A DNA stretch of 64,000 nucleotides. It comes from Bimastos eiseni. Taxonomy: Eukaryota; Annelida; Clitellata; Crassiclitellata; Lumbricidae. Of the stretch, positions 21,707 to 32,515 are shown piece by piece; position 1 is the first letter of the stretch; every line of letters begins with the position of its first letter. The stretch is taken from assembly GCA_959347315.1 (NCBI GenBank), contig OY365819.1, forward strand, positions 23,826,589 through 23,890,588, given 5' to 3'. The notes beneath the pieces were generated by a model that saw only the letters and a program-made list of their open reading frames with translations, ran no database searches and was not told the origin of the DNA. The translations under genes were made by a program, and so were the position numbers.

Positions 21707-24700
21707 GTATGAAAATAATGAGATAGCATAACTGTAAATATTTCAATTGAATCTTCTGTCCTCTAACCTAAGGAAGAGACCACTGACTAACGACAAATAA
21801 GACTGTACACTCAAAAGGCGATTGGACGCTATCTTAGATCTAAGTGGATGACAATCTCGTGGCAGTTTAGAGGAGTTCCCTTGTGTTGTTCCTAACTTTA
21901 ATTTGGATGTTTCAAACGGCAAATTAACTCTTGGTATGAACGGCGTGTGTCTTTTGTTCCTAGAAGTTAAATCATTGTGGCATAAAGCAGAGGCAATGTA
22001 GCCTATCTTGAGAACAGAATCTTGGCCCATGGACGATTATGCCATTCTAATCGGGTTTGCACTCCAAAGGATATCACGTGACCATAATTGCGAGAGGAAG
22101 TCTGTTATTATCTAAGGACCCAGACATTTCGGCATTCTATTTGGGAATCGTGTCTTACTCGAATCTCTGCGTGGCTGCTTATAGTCTCTGTGTGTGAGAT
22201 CTTCAACGGATTTCAGTTTGAATGTTTATCTTTTTCTCAGTGTGTTCAATATGAGTTTTGTTTCATTTTCTTGGTTGTGCATTTAGTAGTCTGTCCTCTC
22301 CTTTGAACTGCCCAACTGAATATAATTGCGCCTCATGGTGCAGGTTTTTCTTAGGTGCTAGTGGTAAAATAATTATTTCTTATTAATATAGGTCTGTACT
22401 ATGTACATACAGGGTCAACACGACCTGTTAAAATACACCAAAGCAATTTAATTCCCGCTTAATTAGACTAAATACTATTAGCAAGGAGAGTGCATAAAAT
22501 ATAGGGAGAGACATGTGGTTTCAAGAGATGATGAAAACTTAACGGGATGAGGTCTTTCAAGGCAGAACAACAGGCAAATTAATTCGGAGGATGAATTGGA
22601 TACACATGAAGACGAAGTTTACAGCGCGATAGAAGAAATATTCAACATTCGAGATCAAGAAGAAGCAACGAAAATAGAAGAACTGAAAACCGTCAGCGAA
22701 AAGAACTGTGTACTAACCGCGAATCAACTTGATTACCGTTCTAATCCACATGCAACGGAATCGGAATGCGAATCCGACATGAAATCGGGAAAGGATTGGG
22801 CTTCAACAACATCGGATGGAATTTGCGACTCAGAAGAAGAAATGGATCCTTATGCATTGGCGCTTCCAATTAAAAGAGGAGACGAAATGGAGGCAATTCA
22901 TCCTAATAACATCAGGTGACTATTATTATGCAGCAGAAAATGCAGTGCTTAGATAGCATTTTAAGTAATGAGTGTTTCATGATAAAAACATATTATAGAG
23001 TGCTTCTATAAACGCCAAAAGTTCTCAATGATCATGATGGGAGTTTTTAAGTGGTATCGTGTGACGAATGCATTGACCAAGCAATATTGTACTTAAATTT
23101 ATTTGCTTTATATTAAAATTCAAAATGTCTTTCATAAAAGATTTATGAATTAAAATAATTCTGAAGTATAGTCAACCATATTGTTTAAATAAATTAATAA
23201 TCATAAAACCTCGCTCCCAGAAACAGTTCTACTCATAGTGATAAATAGAAAAAAATGAACGTGAGAGAGTGAAAAGCTCACCCTGTTGAATACCAAGAAG
23301 ACTTATAAACAAAGAATGATTTAATCATTCTTTGTTTCACATTCTTCTAGTGAACGAGCTTTCACGGTTACTGAATCTAAATATTAGAATGCCCTCTCTA
23401 TGCTTGATCGTTCAGGTGGAATTTGTGTCGTTTCCATAGGCTGACTTTCGGACTTGATTCCGACTAAGTAATGGCGTTGCAGCAGTATTTAAAAAATAAT
23501 ATATCAGACATTGGCGCTGTGAAAGTTATTGAGTGATTACATTAGCAAAATTGATTAGATCTATTGCTTTTCAGTGACACGAGGGGATGGTCAGTGGTGG
23601 TACATTTGAAAACTGGAAAGATAGGATTCATACCAAGAAATCGAGTTATGGTAGGTGAATGACTAATGACAGCTTCAGAATATCATTCTTGGACAGGTAG
23701 ATTGCCTAATCTATGTTTGCGAAACAGTTTACGCCATCAGAGTTTAGAATTGATTATAGTTGCTGAACACGTAAATGCCCGGAAATCAAGGCCAGAACTT
23801 TCAGGTCTAAGTTGCAGTCTGTAGTCGCGCCATTCAGCTTGTCTTCTTGAATAGAACTACCAATTGCACCACAAAAGATATATTTAGTCAGTTTTGTAAC
23901 CAAGCCTAAGACTTTAGAATGCCGTTAATTTGCACTGGGGATTCATATGTAATGTAATGGTGCACTTATATATTGCCACTCGAATCAGAGGCGCTCATGA
24001 CTCACAGTCATGCACAGCTAAACGGAAAACAGGAAAGTCTTCAGGCGCTTCCGGAAGGCAGCAGAGAGAGAAAGAGAGCAGCTACCCCGAAGAGAAAGCT
24101 GGGTGTATCCCTCCAGTCGGAATAGCTGGTGAGACCCACGTAGGTGAAGCTCCTGGTTTGGGCCGTGGCAGAGCGCATGAGGGGAACCACTAGAAGTCCA
24201 CGGACAGAGGAACGAAGGGAAACTCGGTGCGGAGTAGAGGAGACCCTAGTGCCGAGGGCCGGAAGGTAGTCGAGGCAGACTCAAGGAGACAGTTACGCAT
24301 CAACGCAAAGGTTTTGAAACAAATGCGATTAGGGACTGGGAGCCAGTGAAAGGTAGTCGAGAAGCTGCATGGAAGCCAAATACGCAATTGCTTACCAAAA
24401 GAAAGATTAAAAGATCAACTTTAACGAATTCAGGGTACATCTTTCTTTCAATATGTTTTAAATGAACATCATGTATGGAACATGAGCCTATTTCCGCTAA
24501 TTCGCACCAAATTTTCAAAGCCAGCGCCGCCACTAGTGAAGGGATTAACAAGTGGAAGAAGAGATGTGACCAAGTTTTGGAATTCCACCGATTAGTCGGG
24601 CAGCAGCATTGAGAATAGGCTGGAGCTTAGAAATGTTGTGAGAAGAGAGTCCAATGTAGCCAAATTGCCAAAGTCTACCCTAGAACAGATCAGAGCGCGC

Positions 24701-27700
24701 ACAAGCGCTGATACAGCGTGCAATGAAAGCGACTGTCTAATAGAGCGGATCTGGCACTGGTGATGCAAGCAGGAACGCGAAAGGGCATGTATGTGGCCAG
24801 ATTGGGAAAGGGTAGAGATAGAGGCCCAGATCTCGAAAAGATAGGGAAAAATAGATGTTGGGGAAAGCCTCCAAGTCGATCCTGCCTAGTTTGACTCGGC
24901 CACCAATCCAGACCAATCCTACTGGGTTTTGCTAAGTGTCAGGGAAAGGCGATTAGAAGAGAGCCAGAAGTCCAGAAGAGTGGACGCCTACAGCATGCGT
25001 TCAACCATCTGCAAAGCCGAGGAGGGGCCTTGCAGATACATGTAGGCTTGCGCGACATCAGCAATAAATGTGCTGGCGAAAGGCAATGCCGAGAGGGGGA
25101 GGATGTCGCCTAGAGCAAAATTTTTAAAAAATAAAAAGAATGGGACCAGGACCGATCCCATATGTAGGCGTGTCAGACTCCTATGAAACTGACTGGGAAT
25201 GTTAAGCCGCTGGATTTTATGCGTAAGTACAGGATATGAAGTATGCTTTCATTGTCAAAAGTCGATCAGTACTCGCGAATGTATTCGGCTGCAGAAGGCA
25301 ACCATGGAATTCTGTTGAGTTAAGCACTAGTGCCATCCTTCTTCTATTGCACATGCACCATTTCTATCAAGCGTAGACCCTATCGTTTAATGCAGAAGAA
25401 GCAAATTATATATATTTATATATATATACATATATACTCCACATATTTTTAAGAATAATGTCTTCAAACTTTCGCTAAGTTCAGGAAAGCAGAGGTGGCC
25501 ACAACTCACACCACACGGAACCATGAGGTAACAAATGAGAATATAAACCATCCATCGTATAACTAGGACTCTGATTTATACCTCGGTTGTAGTTATATGA
25601 TAGTGGGATTTGGTATTTTATGAGTTTAGTATTGCTATAAGTCAAGTAGACCTACATTAAATGACAGCAAGCTGGAGAATATCTTTCTGTTCAGTCCATA
25701 AAATAGCAGTTTTTAGGTTCCATGGATAATGGATATGGCCATAACATGGCCATATCCATTATCCATTAGGCCTACTTATAAAAATCTCTTAACTGCATTT
25801 AATTATAGACAATATGTATGTGCATTTGACATTTTTCATGCACCAACTGAAGAATGACAAAGCCAGCGTCTTTTAATTTAAAACTGGAAAATTGCAGCAT
25901 GATTGCAGCCGCAGTGTGATCGGCTTGTTGCAAAATTGTTACAGAAGTCGAATTTAACTTTAAGACAGCCATGATCACAATAAAAAACTGAAAAACTCGT
26001 ATGTTTTTATTTGAAATGAAACATCAGAGACTGCTGAAAGAAACAGATGAACAAAATAAAGCTCCGCACAGTTACTCTAGTACAACGGTAGGTTCTTGAA
26101 ACGGTTCATAGACTGATGCTTTGTGCATTTTTTGTTCCGCCACAAAAAAACACTGTGTGTCACATATTCTAATTTACTTGGGATAAATTAGTAAAATAGT
26201 ATAAAAATACAACAATAAATTAAAAGCCTCATACTGGCACCCTTACAGTGGAGGCATATACATCTCCCCATAGTAATGCCTAATCTTTGAAAGCACTGTG
26301 ACAGTGGATGGATGGCTCAATTTTAAAATGTCGTCGTGGCCGATCTCCTTCCTTTCTGAAATATTTCGTATACGTGACAAGTCAGTCGTTTTGAGTAGGC
26401 TAACCATTGATCATTGAATATTCGCGATATTCAGAGGAAGAGAAATGACAACTCCTCACTGTTGTTGTATAAATCAGTCATGCTATATTATTAGTGTGGC
26501 ATGGTGGCTGATCGGTTAGAGCGGTAGTCCCTTAACACTCAGTGTGCGCTGAGTGAGCGGGTTTATTGTTATATTATAGTACCGATTATGTTAGGTCTGA
26601 GGAACCAATGACATTTTTATTACCATAGATAAGAGAAACGACCATATCTAGCAAGCAATAGGACAACATTTATAGGCAAAGTAGACTTGACTGAAGTTAA
26701 CGTGATTACCTTTGAGATGGAATCATGAATATATGATATCCTAGAATATTCCTTTATCACCAGACAAGGTCATAGCTGTGAAGTTTAGTTTGGTGTATCT
26801 TGCACTCGGTAAAATATTGTTAAATCATGCTTTGTATATTTGGCGAACAGATAAATCTTTTTAAGTGCACTAATTTAAGCTGAGTCTTAACTGTTGACAT
26901 CTATCCTAAGATAATTATTTGTTCGATGTTCATCATTAAATTATCTATCTACGAATCATAGCATCAAATTACTCAGTGTTAATATGCATCTTTTTGCATC
27001 TATAAGTTGTACGATCTTCCGATGGAGATGATGGATATTATCTTACATAAGTCCTATCTACACTGGATATTGAATTCATGGACAAAACAGAGAGACGAAG
27101 AAGTTATCAGGTCTCTCTTAGGAGTCGACGTTTGCTTCAATCGAAGAATTACCAGACAACGGTTCAAGAAGGCAATCTGGCGTCACCTGAAAGGTCCGCA
27201 AAATTTTCGACCCAGTATTAGTGTCAAATTCACTCACCTAGAATTCTTGCATAAAATGTCATTATAATCTCATTATAGTCTCATTATTATCATGCAGGTA
27301 GGTAGGTATGGGTAGGTAGTTCATTAATTAATTCATTATTAAGGTTTACGAAGTAATTCAGTGGAGCTGCCACGGCGACACAAAAGCAGTCTTCAGCAAC
27401 TTGTTAATCTACACACAGGCGCATTAGGCCCTACAGTCGCAATGTCGCATCTCTAAGGGGGCTGTGTTCCAGACGGAAGGACCAGCAACTGCCCCGTTGC
27501 AGCATTCCTATAAATGCCTTATGCAATTGTATGTATCGGATGGCAATTATAATGGTGTTGATCATGATGTTGTTGATGATGACGTGAGTGCGCATAATTG
27601 AAGTGGTCGCAAATCTGCTCGTTTTTAAAGAATTTAAATTGCTTTGCTCCAATTAATAAGGCTATGACGCCATTCACAAGTAGCAATAGTTTGTGTCTTT

Positions 27701-30700
27701 TAGATTTCTACAATAAAACAAAGAAACGAAATGCAATCATTCGAAACAACAGAGATTATCTCATGGATAATATTAAACCAAATGACGATCTTATTGCTTC
27801 ACTGTTGTCTCTCGATTGCATAACGGAAGAACAAAGTCACTTCATTCAACGACAGCGTTCAAAGAGAGAGAGAAACGCCGAACTTTTATACCTCACAAAA
27901 TACTTCGACGAAGCAAATATATCAAATTTCGTCATATGTCTTCGACAAACCAACCAGAAAATTGTTGCTAGGATCATAGAATGCGGAGGAGGTTGGAAGT
28001 ATAAATTTTATGGAATAAACAGAGTTTGTTTTATTGCAAAATAAGTAAAGAATAATAGGTCGCTCTTCTGATTGTAAACATTGACTCAGGGCGCGATCGT
28101 TTTTTCCTCATCATTATGCGACAAACTTCGCCCTAGGGATTTAGGGGACGATTTTATGGATATCCCTTAAGAAATGAACCTTTGCATGTTCTTGGTTGCG
28201 CAGACAAGGCTTGTTGCTGCCGCCATTAGTTCTGCTAACTGAGCGTTATCGATGGGTGCGCACAATTTTAATGCACATCTGACTTCATGCAGACTGTGAC
28301 GCTCGATTATCTCCCGCCCCTACGCGGTCATTGAACTCTTCGACGGTTAATGGTAGGCATCTTATGCCGACCATCAATCGTCGAAGAGTCTATTTTCTCA
28401 GCAACGTACATTAACACTCGAAAAATTACATCTCAACATCTACATGAATTTAAGGCGCTACGCAACTCCCTAGGAACAATCTACCGGCCTTTTACCGTAT
28501 CCTCAAGCGTAATGGCCCATCTTGACCTTCGTTTCTTTCTAAAACAATATTATTATCTCATGTGTTCTGCTCTCCCCTTTATATTCCTCATTTCAGCCGT
28601 GCTGAGGTTGTAACCGCCACTAAGTAGTCTTCTTGAGGGGACGCCTCAATAACTAAATGAAGGAATGTTAGGCCTACTATTCGAAAGCGCTTCATGTCTA
28701 CCTCGTGCTTTCCATTTGCAATGCATTCTGTCTGATGAAAATTATCATCTTCAAAATGATGTTTAATGCAAACATTCAAAGAATCTATTTAAGCTTTATC
28801 CATGTTTGTACAAACAGTAAGTAGGCCTGCACTCTATGTGATTCACTGCCTCTGGCAACGCTGCTCCAATACTATTTTACAGCGCATTTCACTTAAATAC
28901 GAGTTAATCGGTGAAATTCCAAATGTTGTCATTTTTCTTCCTTCATTCGAGAATCCGTTCACTGGCTCCAAGGACCTAGCGCATTCGCTTCAAGACCCTT
29001 ACGCTGATGCGTAACTGTTTCCTTGGATCTGCTGCCGTCTACCTTCCGGCAAATTTGCACTAGTCTCCTCTATTCCGCACCGGGCTTCCCTTCGTTCCTC
29101 TCACCGCGGACTAGTTCCTCTGCCCGCGGACTACTGGTGGTTGCCCGCATGCGCTCTGCCACGGACCATTTCAGGAGCTTCGTTCATACTAATGCATACA
29201 TGTATTTGTGGTTGTCACGCGCGACACTCTGGACGATGGCGCTATATAAAAGTCATCGACCGACAGCAGAGACGTAGGAGGACTACGGATTAAGTTGTCT
29301 ACCGGAAACCAAAGAGGAGAGACACCAATGGGATGGGCCCAAGCCCTACAGGAATTTAAATTATAATTTAAGTTCAGGCCTGGATCCAAAAATATTGTTG
29401 CGGACCACCTGTCTCGCACCTAGAGCCGAGGAATATTAGCCTATTGGACTACCAGTAACGGGGTCCGAGGCCTTAAGATTGCATTGTATATATTGTACAG
29501 TGATCACTGTGTTTTCTTTTTATCTTGATTTGACGAGTTGACGATGAACGGAAAGAACGAACAACGGAGAAAAAAACGCCGATGACATTTTATTTAAAGG
29601 TTGAAGGGAATGTCACGCGCGACACTCTGGACGATGGCGCCATATAAAAGTCATCGACCGACAACAGTAGCAGAGGAGAACTACGATTCAGTTGTCTACC
29701 GGAAACCAAAGAGGAGAGACACCAATGGGCTTCGCCTGAAGCAGACGGCCTCAATACAGACGTCGAGAATTATGCAAAGATCATCGGGGTCTCAAACAAC
29801 GAAACCCGACATCGCGAGGCAGATGCCAGAGCCGACAGTCCCTTCCATCTCTACGACCCACAGACAACAAATTCATGAATCAGTTGAAGATTTGGTCTGG
29901 ACCGGTTGGTTGACACGGATCACGAATAGGGGACAATTCCGATACGAATGGCGCAACCCACTAGGCGGTATAACGATAATATTGAAATTCGATCTCTGGG
30001 ACCTGTTGCCTGTCTATGACACTGGCAAGCCCCAGCCATAACAGTCGCTAGTCAAACATTAACTGTACGCCCCTAGTGATTGACGTTATGCTAGGGACAT
30101 CAAGATCCGACCAACCAGGTTTAGGAATAGTTTCAGCAGGTGATTTTTCGTCCAATAGAGATACGAGTTTTGCGTTTGGGAGGGCGAAGGAAATCCCCTC
30201 TAGAAGGGCTCTTTTAGTGTAGCAAGGGAAGGAATAAGGACTTGTTTGGAAACTGGGGGAGACGTTAGGTCGTTTTGACGATAAGGGTAATCAACGTAGT
30301 TGGGAATCCCGTCTCCAACGTAAAACAGGGAAACATTTCTAAAAGGACACTAATAACTCCAGTAAGTGTAGATAGGATGAGTGATATACACATAATTGAA
30401 TATACTTATTAAAACCATCAAGTGTGTCGTGTTGCTGAGCTTGGTGATAGAGAAAAGAACCATCGGTACTCTCGTCATCTAGAAGAAGGAATTGGCGAGA
30501 GAGAGAAACCCGCGACAGTGGTTAGCCGCGAATTCGTAAAATTATTCCAACTTTATGAATAATTGGACTAATTGCGAACCAAGCTATTTATTTGTAGAAC
30601 ATGTCCAACTGGTTATTTCGCCTAAATTGTTTTGATTTTAGCTGTAATAAGAATCGAAGTGCAAACTCGTGAGGCAAAGTCTACAGCGTCAATTGAGTCA

Positions 30701-32515
30701 CAAGAGCAACTCCATAAAAAAATCGAAGATCTTCGAAACAAAACCAAACCAAGGTGTCATCAAGCTGACAAACTCATTAATCAACTCAATGAAGAAGGAA
30801 TTGAAATTCTAAACTCTAAATTGGACAGAAAGACTGTGGTCGTTTGGATATGGTGTCATTCTCAAGCAGCCCTTGATCATATTCAGAGGCTATACGAATC
30901 GAATCAGCTGACCGAAGTAGGCCAATTGTTTGACAATATTCAACCATCCATTTTAAAGATGATCAACGTTGACTGGAATCAATTGAATAAAACCATTGGT
31001 AAGTTCTTATAAACGCAAAGCTCACACATCAAGCTTACGAATTTATAGAGATAGTATTGGATTTAGATTAATAAAATGACGACAGTTAACAAAAGCAGCA
31101 CGATGTTGAAGCGGACATAAACTATCGGCCTTATGGCCGATAGTTTAGACACGAGGGTCTAGACACAAAGCAACTTAAATTTTGCTAATGATGCCTATTT
31201 TGAGTTAAATCTAGATGTTAATAGAAATCATAAAATGGTATCAAAACACAAAAATAAAAATAATTGAAAAAATTAGAAATATACATATTAGGCTTGAAGA
31301 GAATGGTATGAAGTGGAAACGTTGATATGCAAGTGAAAGATATGAAAGTGGTTAAAGCTAGCAGCAGGTAAACTGAACATGGTAAACGTGCAATGAAAGA
31401 CACAGCGAGCATGCAATTTTGACATTAAAATGTTATACTGTACGCTTGACTCCTAATTAAATAACTGACTTTAAAATCAAGCAAACTATGTGAATCAATA
31501 AGTTGAATAGGCTACAGCTCAAATATAGCAGTAAATTATTATGCAACTATAAATTACTAAGTGAGAAGAAAATATTATTGACGGTCTTTTATTATTTACG
31601 TATGATCAATTATTTTTGGTCTTGATTTTAGTCTATTGTCCGATTTTCATCAATTTCACGCAGAGAATCTACGAAGGAGGAAATGTGCTTGCAGTAACTA
31701 AACTACGAAATGAAGTCTATACCCTCGTTCGGTCAAATTCTATTCTGGGACAGCAAAGTGGAATTCGTGTCTTTGAGGATCGAATCCCATTTCGTATTCA
31801 GATGGAAATCGAAATAAAAGAGATTAGATTTCCCGAAAACATTGCTGCCAATGAGAAAGGAAATTGTATCTATGCCTCTGACTTTGAAGGAAAATCGATC
31901 TGGAAGATAACAAGAAAAACACGTGACAAACACAAAATAAAAAATTGGCTGACTATTTATCATAAGCCACGATCTTTGTCAGTGACCAATGATGGTCAAT
32001 TGCTGGTAGTCCCTCAGTTCTGGCCAATTCTAAGGATTTACGGATCAGATGCAGAACTTATTCGATCAATACGGTTACTAAGAGACATCGGGAACCCAAT
32101 TCATGCAGTTGAAATATCAATCGGTAATTTCATAATCCTTCACAAATGGATGGAACAGAAGAAGGAAGACAGTGCGTCAAGTGGGACAGAGAGGTGGATA
32201 ATGTGGGGCGTAAGTGAAGTAAGCAGAGATGGGCAAATGATCATCCGTCGTTTCAGTCCCTCAAGTGAAACACATGAACTGATAAATCTGTCTCATATCT
32301 CACTCGATTCAGACGATCAAGTGATTGTTGCTGAGAATGATAGAGTGATTCTCTTGGATTCCAATCTTAAATTGAATCGAATTCTTTGTCCAGCAGAGGA
32401 AGCAGAAGAATCAACCATGCAATTACCACTGATATTGTGTTACGACATAGAAAGCAAGCAACTGATCGTCGGAAACTGTAATGGAGTTAGTGCCTACACT
32501 ATAAGTCGGAAATGA
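21585..32515 (+). CDS. Composite SH3 - F-box-like - CARD - TRADD-N-like - NHL propeller gene (seven predicted exons)
   Basis: Predicted exons are 21,585-21,706; 22,574-22,915; 23,575-23,650; 27,007-27,193; 27,662-27,991; 30,642-30,998 and 31,632-32,515, stop TGA 32,513-32,515. Phases agree at five of six junctions (2, 2, 0, then 1 and 1 for the last two). The F-box-like to CARD junction is out of step by one base: its acceptor reads AAG GCT with no AG in the needed position. This could be a lesion or a missed exon. The CARD and TRADD-N-like parts suggest a signalling adaptor in cell death or immunity, with the propeller as recognition module and the F-box-like part as a possible ubiquitin-ligase link. 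This is inference from domain content. A partial inverted copy (36.6-40.5 kb) preserves the F-box-like then CARD order, supporting the linkage. Confidence 0.6.
22574..22915 (+). CDS. Exon 2: acidic segment and first half of an SH3-like domain
   Basis: The acceptor AACAACAG and donor AACATCAG|GTGACT bound a frame of 342 nt, phase 2 at both ends. The first 90 residues are very acidic (Glu/Asp-rich, with ESECESDMKS and CDSEEEMDPY). The last part, YALALPIKRGDEMEAIHPNN, matches the first strands and RT loop of an SH3 fold. The next exon supplies the Trp and remaining strands, so the intron splits the domain. Confidence 0.6.
23307..23337. other. Perfect 14-bp hairpin
   Basis: AAACAAAGAATGAT, loop TTA, ATCATTCTTTGTTT. 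It lies in the intron between exons 2 and 3. Function unknown. Confidence 0.7.
23575..23650 (+). CDS. Exon 3: second half of the SH3-like domain
   Basis: A 76-nt exon lies between TTGCTTTTCAG and GTTATG|GTAGGT, both strong sites. It reads GWSVVVHLKTGKIGFIPRNR. This supplies the SH3 Trp, the strands, and a GFIPRN motif corresponding to the usual G-x-x-P-x-N end. It joins exon 2 by completing a split Ser codon and ends in phase 0. The domain would bind a proline-rich or atypical ligand. Confidence 0.65.
23975..25330 (-). pseudogene. CR1-like LINE relic in intron 3
   Basis: Reading the minus strand downward from 25,330, decayed RT segments appear in the correct order. They are a block before the catalytic core near 25,150, a degraded active-site region near 25,080, an RLIGGIPK-like block near 24,590, then FHWLPVPNRICFKTFALMRN at 24,345 and a C-terminal tail to about 23,980. 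Frameshifts and stops are frequent. It belongs to the same family as the relics at 1-660 and 28.8 kb. It lies antisense to the host gene, between the SH3 and F-box-like exons. Confidence 0.6.
25722..25766. other. Perfect 21-bp stem, 3-nt loop palindrome
   Basis: ATGGATAATGGATATGGCC at 25,722-25,740 continues AT, loop AAC, and then the exact reverse complement through 25,766. There are no mismatches. It is intronic. Nothing else is recognised in 25,331-26,490. Confidence 0.9.
26492..26562 (+). repeat. tRNA-derived SINE head
   Basis: GTGGCATGGTGGCTGATCGG followed by TTAGAGCGG matches the minus-strand SINE at 20,945-21,195, including CACTCAGTGTGCGCTGAGTG. The body is missing after GAGCGGGTT. 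It is a truncated copy within intron 3. Confidence 0.65.
27007..27193 (+). CDS. Exon 4: F-box-like segment
   Basis: After the acceptor CTATAAG the frame reads LYDLPMEMMDIILHKSYLHW, then VDVCFNRRITRQRFKKAIW. The LPxEhhxxIL opening and a closing Cys/Arg/Trp-rich helix resemble an F-box, with a longer loop between. The donor AAAG|GTCCGC is weak. The inverted copy at 40,315-40,500 has the better donor AAAA|GTGAGA at the same place, which fixes the exon end. F-box identity is tentative; it could be another small helical module. Confidence 0.5.
27662..27991 (+). CDS. Exon 5: CARD (death-fold) domain
   Basis: The translation contains IIRNNRDYLMDNIKPNDDLI, SLDCITEEQSHFIQRQ, RNAELLYLTKYF and LRQTNQKIVARII. 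This matches the six-helix CARD pattern, including the central ITEEQ turn and the final TxQ..hA..h helix. CARDs form homotypic filaments in apoptosome and inflammasome-type complexes. The frame also extends upstream, and an ATG occurs at 27,664. The probable donor is GGAG|GTTGGA, in phase with exon 6. A paralogous CARD is at 36,640-36,972 on the minus strand. Confidence 0.75.
28335..28389. other. Long imperfect hairpin, 20-nt arms
   Basis: ACTCTTCGACGGTTAATGGT pairs with ACCATCAATCGTCGAAGAGT with two mismatches. The loop between contains its own GGCAT/ATGCC stem. The whole structure is 55 nt. It lies in intron 5 and is size-compatible with a small-RNA precursor or a transposon end. Confidence 0.6.
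28590..29200 (+). pseudogene. LINE 3'-tail and CR1-like relic in intron 5
   Basis: A tail repeat (AAGTAGTCTTCTTGAGGGG, ending AAATGAAGGAATG) lies at 28,610-28,670. It is followed at 28,800-29,200 by translations related to the CR1-like C-terminus: ELIGEIPNVV, then in a shifted frame SARGLLVVARMRSAT. The copy is 5'-truncated and frameshifted. The LTR element begins at its downstream edge. Confidence 0.5.
29208..29212. repeat. Left 5-bp target-site duplication of the LTR element
   Basis: GTGGT occurs immediately before TGTCACGCG and again at 30,518-30,522 immediately after CGCGACA. Confidence 0.65.
29213..30517 (+). mobile_element. Ty3/gypsy-type LTR retrotransposon remnant in intron 5
   Basis: A left LTR fragment (29,213 to about 29,330) and a complete-looking right LTR (29,611-30,517) both begin TGTCACGCGCGACACTCTGG. 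They share over 110 nt, including a TATATAAAAG or CATATAAAAG box. The right LTR ends CGCGACA, giving the usual TG...CA ends, and 5-bp GTGGT duplications flank the whole. Between them 29,325-29,405 translates as WAQALQEFK and KFRPGSKNIVADHLSR. This is the end of a gypsy-type RNase H domain. A purine-rich TTGAAGGGAA precedes the right LTR. Most of gag-pol is deleted. Its right end is only 124 nt upstream of exon 6, so it could affect splicing or supply a promoter. Confidence 0.8.
30642..30998 (+). CDS. Exon 6: helical TRADD-N-like segment
   Basis: The acceptor TTGATTTTAG and donor CCATTG|GTAAGT are both good, and the exon is phase 1 at each end (357 nt). It begins with a coiled-coil-like helix (EQLHKKIEDLRNKT), then a beta strand and helix block, DRKTVVVWIWCHSQAALDHI, then RLYESNQLTEVGQLFDN. 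This strand-helix pattern resembles TRADD-N type domains found beside death-fold domains in invertebrates. The name is from recollection of the pattern; a profile search is needed. Confidence 0.55.
31118..31147. other. Perfect 13-bp hairpin in intron 6
   Basis: TAAACTATCGGCC, loop TTAT, GGCCGATAGTTTA. It is GC-capped and perfectly paired. Function unknown. Confidence 0.75.
31632..32515 (+). CDS. Exon 7: NHL-type beta-propeller, C-terminus
   Basis: The exon starts after TTGATTTTAG and runs 884 nt to TGA. About 294 residues show repeated four-strand blade signatures such as NCIYASDFEGKSIWKI, PRSLSVTNDGQLLVV, HISLDSDDQVIVAENDRVIL and CYDIESKQLIVGNCNGV. The spacing is that of a six-bladed NHL/TRIM-type propeller ending a protein. 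Such propellers bind proteins or RNA. The frame is fully open, unlike the paralogue at 13,826-14,709, which argues that this copy is the functional one. Confidence 0.75.
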
